Source: Flavobacteriales bacterium (GTDB lineage Bacteria > Bacteroidota > Bacteroidia > Flavobacteriales_D > Parvicellaceae). From it: 46,483 nucleotides of DNA. Location: assembly GCA_029243225.1 (NCBI GenBank), contig JAQWSL010000051.1, positions 1-46,483 on the forward strand, written 5' to 3'. Shown here in pieces: positions 42,879 through 46,483 of this stretch. Within the stretch, counting starts at the first letter, position 1; each line of letters starts with the position of its first letter. Both the position numbers and the translations under genes were made by a program. The notes under the pieces were generated by a model that worked only from the letters and a program-made list of their open reading frames with translations, did not search any database and was not told the origin of the DNA.

Positions 42879-44192
42879 ATGGGTCAAATAACAGAAAAAC
42901 TACCTTATAAAGTTAAAGACATTAGTCTTGCTGATTGGGGAAGAAAAGAAATAAAAATTGCTGAAGCAGAAATGCCTGGATTAATGAGTTTAAGAGAGGA
43001 ATTTGGAAACTCTAAGCCGCTAGCAGGAGCAAGAATTGCCGGGTGTCTTCACATGACAATTCAAACTGCCGTTCTAATTGAAACGCTAACAGCATTAGGG
43101 GCTGAAGTTACATGGTCATCTTGTAATATTTTTTCTACACAAGACCAAGCCGCTGCTGCAATTGCAGCTACAGGTGTTCCTGTTTACGCCTGGAAAGGAT
43201 TAAACGATGAAGAGTTTGATTGGTGTATCGAACAAACCATTTTTGGTTTTGAAGGTGGTAAACCATTAAATATGATTCTTGATGATGGTGGAGACTTAAC
43301 TAATATGGTGTTTGATAAATACCCTGAACTTTGCAAAGACATCAAAGGCCTTTCTGAAGAAACTACAACTGGTGTTCATAGATTATATGAAAGAGTTAAA
43401 AATGGAACATTAGTTATGCCTGCTATTAACGTTAATGACTCTGTTACAAAATCTAAATTTGACAACAAATACGGATGTAAAGAATCATTAGTCGATGCTA
43501 TTAGACGAGCTACAGATGTTATGATGGCAGGAAAAGTTGCTGTTGTTGCTGGTTATGGTGATGTTGGTAAAGGATCTGCTGCATCTTTACAAGGTGCAGG
43601 AGCAAGAGTAATTGTTACAGAAATTGATCCTATTTGTGCTCTACAAGCTGCTATGGATGGATTTGAAGTTAAAAAAATGGATAATGCTTGTAAAGAAGCA
43701 AATATCATTGTCACTACAACTGGAAACAAAGACATTATTCAAGGTCGTCATTTTGAAAGTATGAAAGATCAAACTATAGTTTGTAACATTGGGCACTTCG
43801 ACAATGAGATAGACATAAGCTGGTTGAACAATAAATACGGAAACACAAAAGATACCATTAAGCCTCAAGTTGACATGTATAACATTAACAATAAAACAAT
43901 CTATGTTTTAGCTGAAGGTAGATTGGTAAATCTAGGTTGTGCAACAGGTCACCCATCTTTTGTCATGAGTAATTCATTTACCAACCAAACGTTGGCTCAA
44001 ATCGAATTATGGACAAATTCAGATGCATACAGCAATGAAGTTTACATGCTTCCTAAACATTTAGATGAAAAAGTTGCTAAACTTCACTTAGAAAAAATTG
44101 GTGTTGAATTGGAAGAATTAAGAACAGATCAAGCTGATTACATTGGTGTTAAAGTTGAAGGCCCATATAAGCCTGAACATTACAGATATTAA
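42879..44192 (+). CDS. ahcY: Adenosylhomocysteinase
   Basis: 437 residues. It hydrolyses S-adenosylhomocysteine to adenosine and homocysteine, keeping methylation reactions running. Motifs are '[21 protein letters not shown]', '[16 protein letters not shown]', '[11 protein letters not shown]', the NAD-binding loop G225-Y-G-D-V-G-K-G in '[13 protein letters not shown]', '[11 protein letters not shown]' and the C-terminal '[10 protein letters not shown]' with the conserved lysine-tyrosine tail that reaches into a neighbouring subunit. It is followed by a strong terminator. Confidence 0.97.
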   Translation: MGQITEKLPYKVKDISLADWGRKEIKIAEAEMPGLMSLREEFGNSKPLAGARIAGCLHMTIQTAVLIETLTALGAEVTWSSCNIFSTQDQAAAAIAATGVPVYAWKGLNDEEFDWCIEQTIFGFEGGKPLNMILDDGGDLTNMVFDKYPELCKDIKGLSEETTTGVHRLYERVKNGTLVMPAINVNDSVTKSKFDNKYGCKESLVDAIRRATDVMMAGKVAVVAGYGDVGKGSAASLQGAGARVIVTEIDPICALQAAMDGFEVKKMDNACKEANIIVTTTGNKDIIQGRHFESMKDQTIVCNIGHFDNEIDISWLNNKYGNTKDTIKPQVDMYNINNKTIYVLAEGRLVNLGCATGHPSFVMSNSFTNQTLAQIELWTNSDAYSNEVYMLPKHLDEKVAKLHLEKIGVELEELRTDQADYIGVKVEGPYKPEHYRY

Positions 44193-44211
44193 TTTTTATT
44201 TAAATTACCCT

Positions 44212-44239
44212 AAGTCCTCCAAATGGAGGACTTTTTTTT
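44212..44239 (+). terminator. Intrinsic terminator of ahcY
   Basis: AAGTCCTCC and GGAGGACTT form a perfect 9-base stem with loop AAAT, followed by a run of T to 44239. It lies 19 bases after the ahcY stop and only 2 bases before the next ATG. Confidence 0.92.
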
Positions 44240-44241
44240 CG

Positions 44242-44973
44242 ATGAAATTTAAAAACAGACTATTATATTATTTAATTGGTTTTACAATTGGTCTAACAAT
44301 TGTATTTTCTGTAATAGGAATAAGAGGATGTGAATGGTTACCTGAAAATAGAATTTTAGAAGCTATTTCTAAAACACAAATCTACGTTCTTGAAGAAGAC
44401 CTTAGTAAGATTAATTGTAATAATTCAACAGATATCATTTTTGATTTACTTTCGAATGGGAAAGTAATTTTCAAGAAAAGTAAAACAAAGAATGATTTAA
44501 AAGAATATTACATAGAAAACAAAGAAATAAGTTTGTCAATCTTAATAAATTTTAAAGATTCTATTTCAAAAATAAAGTACATTAATGGGTTGGGGGAATG
44601 CAAAATCATCTCAAAAACAAATAATTATGTAGCTCTTTATCAGTCAAATGATAAAACATTAGAATTATTGAGAAAACAACCTTATAAATCAGAAAAAAAA
44701 TTTCTTATCAACTTAGAAAATCTCAAACTAGATTCAACATTTTTTCAAGAAATTTTAATCAATGGAAAAGTGCTGCTAAGCAAAAGCAAACCTAAAAAGA
44801 AACCAAACCCTCTTTTTGTCATTCTTTTAAATAAGCAAGAAACGAAGTATTTAATTTTAGTACAGCAAGGTGAGAAAAAAACAAGATTTAAAAAGATAAT
44901 TAGCATTGAAAAAGAAATTGAGGAAATTGAAGATGCATTTTTTATAGATTTCCTTACACTTAATCATCAATGA
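44242..44973 (+). CDS. Membrane-anchored protein with two similar halves, unknown function
   Basis: 243 residues from the ATG at 44242; a frame open further upstream lies inside ahcY and its terminator and is not used. One N-terminal membrane helix (~8-28) is followed by 'GCEWLPENRILE', reminiscent of small flavobacterial membrane proteins with a DUF4258-like soluble part. The soluble part appears to be two copies of a similar segment: 'IFDLLSNGKVIFKKSKTK' (66-83) and 'FFQEILINGKVLLSKSKPKK' (167-186) align well. It starts right after the ahcY terminator, so it must use read-through or a promoter inside the end of ahcY. Family uncertain. Confidence 0.65.
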   Translation: MKFKNRLLYYLIGFTIGLTIVFSVIGIRGCEWLPENRILEAISKTQIYVLEEDLSKINCNNSTDIIFDLLSNGKVIFKKSKTKNDLKEYYIENKEISLSILINFKDSISKIKYINGLGECKIISKTNNYVALYQSNDKTLELLRKQPYKSEKKFLINLENLKLDSTFFQEILINGKVLLSKSKPKKKPNPLFVILLNKQETKYLILVQQGEKKTRFKKIISIEKEIEEIEDAFFIDFLTLNHQ

Positions 44974-44984
44974 AATAATTAAAC

Positions 44985-45827
44985 TTACTTTTCAACTAAG
45001 AAATCAATTAGGTCATTTGCAGATTTTTCCGGAATCTCTTCCATAGGTACATGACCAACATCTTTATATATCAAAACTCTAGAATTCGGAATATCATTTT
45101 TAAAAAATAAAGCATGCTCAGGGCTTATCCACCTGTCCTTATCTCCCCACATAATTAACACAGGCACATCTAAATAATTTAGGCTTTGGGTGTTTTGTTT
45201 TAAATTTGAATTTGCAATACTTATGAAGGCATTTAAATTTCCCTCTCTTTGAATTAAGCAATAATAACGTTCAACTAGTTCATCTGTGACCACAGTTTGG
45301 TCATTGAATACCTGCCTGATAAATCTTCGCACTACAGCTTTTGGAATATAATTAAAAACGTTTCTTAGTACTGGTGTTTGTGCAATTACAAAAGGTAGCG
45401 GATAATTCTTATCACTTATATATCCAGCTGCATTTAACAAAACAAGTTTTCCAATTTTATCTTTTGCTTTTAAAGCAAGCTCCCAAGCTAACCATCCTCC
45501 TAATGAGTTTCCCGCTAAATGATATTTGTTTACATTCAATAAATCCAGAAAATTTCCAATAAAATCCAGAAATTTAGAGATACTGTAAACATTGTCGATA
45601 GAAGGACCGGTAATTCCAAAACCAGGTAAATCTAATCGAATTACTCTATAGTGTTTTTTTAAAATTGATGCCCATGAATCAAAAGTATGTAAAGAAGAGA
45701 ATGTGCCGTGTAACAAAACCAAAACCTCCCCTTCTCCCTCATCTTTATAATGCACTTTCAAACCATCTATGTTGAGATATTTTGAATTTTGATCTGTGTA
45801 TTTATTGATAACTTCTTCTAAAACCAT
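44985..45827 (-). CDS. Alpha/beta-hydrolase
   Basis: 280 residues of the alpha/beta-hydrolase fold. The oxyanion region is 'LVLLHGTFSSLHTFDSW', 'RLDLPGFGITGP' follows, the nucleophile elbow is 'GNSLGGWLAWELAL', the acid is in 'MWGDKDRWISPEH', and the catalytic histidine is in 'DVGHVPMEEIPEKS'. No signal peptide is present. The pattern is that of broad-specificity hydrolases close to haloperoxidase and esterase types; substrate cannot be inferred. It is convergent with the preceding gene, 11 bases between stops. Confidence 0.88.
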   Translation of the reverse strand: MVLEEVINKYTDQNSKYLNIDGLKVHYKDEGEGEVLVLLHGTFSSLHTFDSWASILKKHYRVIRLDLPGFGITGPSIDNVYSISKFLDFIGNFLDLLNVNKYHLAGNSLGGWLAWELALKAKDKIGKLVLLNAAGYISDKNYPLPFVIAQTPVLRNVFNYIPKAVVRRFIRQVFNDQTVVTDELVERYYCLIQREGNLNAFISIANSNLKQNTQSLNYLDVPVLIMWGDKDRWISPEHALFFKNDIPNSRVLIYKDVGHVPMEEIPEKSANDLIDFLVEK

Positions 45828-45947
45828 AAATTGAATAAGAGCTAAATATAATAAATTTTAAAACTCATAAAATCAATATAAAAAGCAAATAAATCTAGCA
45901 GGATTAAATAGTCTTAATTTATTTTTTAATTTAGTCAATACAGATAC

Positions 45948-46483
45948 ATGAAAAAATACATAATTTCAATTTCGATTTTTCTAATAAGTTTAATTTCTTT
46001 TAGTCAAGAAGAACTTTCAAAAAACAACATCTATGTTGAGTTTCTAGGTAAAGGGCTTTTTTATTCAGTTAATTATGAACGGAAAATTATTCAACTAAAT
46101 GATTTAATTGGTATTAATTTGAGTGCTGGATTAGGTGTTTTTCCAGGACTTACATCAATTGAAAAATCTATAGACTTATTTATTCCTTTTGAAATGAATT
46201 TTTCATTTTCTAACAATAATCACCATGGAGTTATAGGTTACGGCACTACTTATTGGAGGTATAAAATCAACTATATTGACATAGATAATTCTAATTTATC
46301 TCAACAACCAATTGCTCCAACACTTGAAAATATAAATGAATGGTTCGCTCATGTATTAATGGAATACAGATTTCAAAAACCAACAGGTGGCTTTCTTTTT
46401 AAAGCTGGTTATTGCCCGCTATTCTTTGCAAAGGCAGAGAATACTACATTTAATAAAAAAATTAATTACCAAACATCTATAAA
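45948..46483 (+). CDS. Exported barrel-like protein (3' end outside window)
   Basis: An ATG at 45948 opens a frame that runs off the end, giving 178 residues. The N-terminus MKKYIISISIFLISLISFS is a signal peptide. 'YVEFLGKGLFYSVNYERKI', 'IGINLSAGLGVFPG', 'FEMNFSFSNNNHHGVIGYGTTYWRYK' and 'EYRFQKPTGGFLFKAGYCPLFF' are strands typical of small Bacteroidota outer-membrane barrels. No specific family is recognised. It is divergent from the alpha/beta-hydrolase, with a 120-base AT-rich gap containing TAATTTAG, one mismatch from the -7 consensus. Confidence 0.65.
   Translation, partial: MKKYIISISIFLISLISFSQEELSKNNIYVEFLGKGLFYSVNYERKIIQLNDLIGINLSAGLGVFPGLTSIEKSIDLFIPFEMNFSFSNNNHHGVIGYGTTYWRYKINYIDIDNSNLSQQPIAPTLENINEWFAHVLMEYRFQKPTGGFLFKAGYCPLFFAKAENTTFNKKINYQTSI

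Noticed and set aside
1-46483. Mobile elements, prophage genes, toxin-antitoxin pairs, restriction-modification or defence systems.
   Set aside because: No transposase, integrase, phage structural gene, nuclease pair or terminal inverted repeat with target duplication was seen; gene content is housekeeping and envelope throughout.

Overview
The window is about 46.5 kb of very AT-rich chromosome (roughly 30% GC by eye). It most likely comes from a marine or aquatic member of the Bacteroidota, order Flavobacteriales. The evidence is a secreted protein with a type IX secretion (T9SS) type A sorting tail, FadL/OmpP1- and BamA-type outer-membrane proteins, lipid A genes (lpxK, lpxH), a Bacteroidota-style SiaB/SiaC pair, lipoproteins with short lipoboxes, near-absence of Shine-Dalgarno sequences, and -7 promoter boxes of the Bacteroidota form TAnnTTTG. 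Coding density is very high. Almost everything is housekeeping or cell-envelope function, and I found no prophage, insertion sequence, CRISPR array, rRNA or defence island.

Layout. 1-10081: a chalcone-isomerase-like secreted protein (cut by the window edge), rsmE, purB, a CysZ/EI24 membrane protein, a TPR/PD40 periplasmic protein, cinA, a DUF4197 lipoprotein, a nucleoside phosphorylase, a SirB1-type protein and a SiaB/SiaC kinase-target pair. 10087-16316 (minus): aconitase, then a tight five-gene operon wecB - FemAB-like acyltransferase - upp - four-helix membrane protein - HAD nucleotidase. 16391-19059 (minus): tRNA-Glu with rpsT and its terminator, a conserved hypothetical gene and proS. 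19190-21834 (plus): a very low-complexity Gly/Tyr/Asn/Ser repeat lipoprotein overlapping a FadL-like porin. 21884-23762 (minus): a COG1579 coiled-coil protein that has lost its zinc cysteines, plus a Nif3-like protein. 23791-33294 (plus): a run lpxK - purine nucleoside phosphorylase - gatB - two TlpA-type thioredoxins - M1 peptidase - lpxH. 33297-39505 (minus): gap, a large T9SS cargo protein, lipA with a barrel-like neighbour, and a 55-residue lipoprotein. 39817-46483: ung, a BamA/TamA-like protein, an L,D-transpeptidase, ahcY, a membrane-anchored protein with an internal repeat, an alpha/beta hydrolase (minus) and the start of a secreted protein cut by the window edge.

How it fits together. 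Several neighbours serve envelope construction (LpxK, LpxH, WecB, BamA-like, L,D-transpeptidase, FadL-like, TlpA pair, M1 peptidase, T9SS cargo). Others serve nucleotide salvage (Upp, two phosphorylases, the HAD nucleotidase, PurB) or translation (RsmE, ProS, GatB, S20, tRNA-Glu). The best candidates for something unusual are the SiaB/SiaC module without SiaA or SiaD, the cysteine-free 'zinc ribbon' protein, the repeat lipoprotein beside the FadL porin, a uracil-DNA glycosylase with an altered GQDPYH motif, and five convergent gene junctions packed so closely that no intrinsic terminator fits between them. I do not see a clearly new multi-gene system. All functional names rest on motif reading without database searches.
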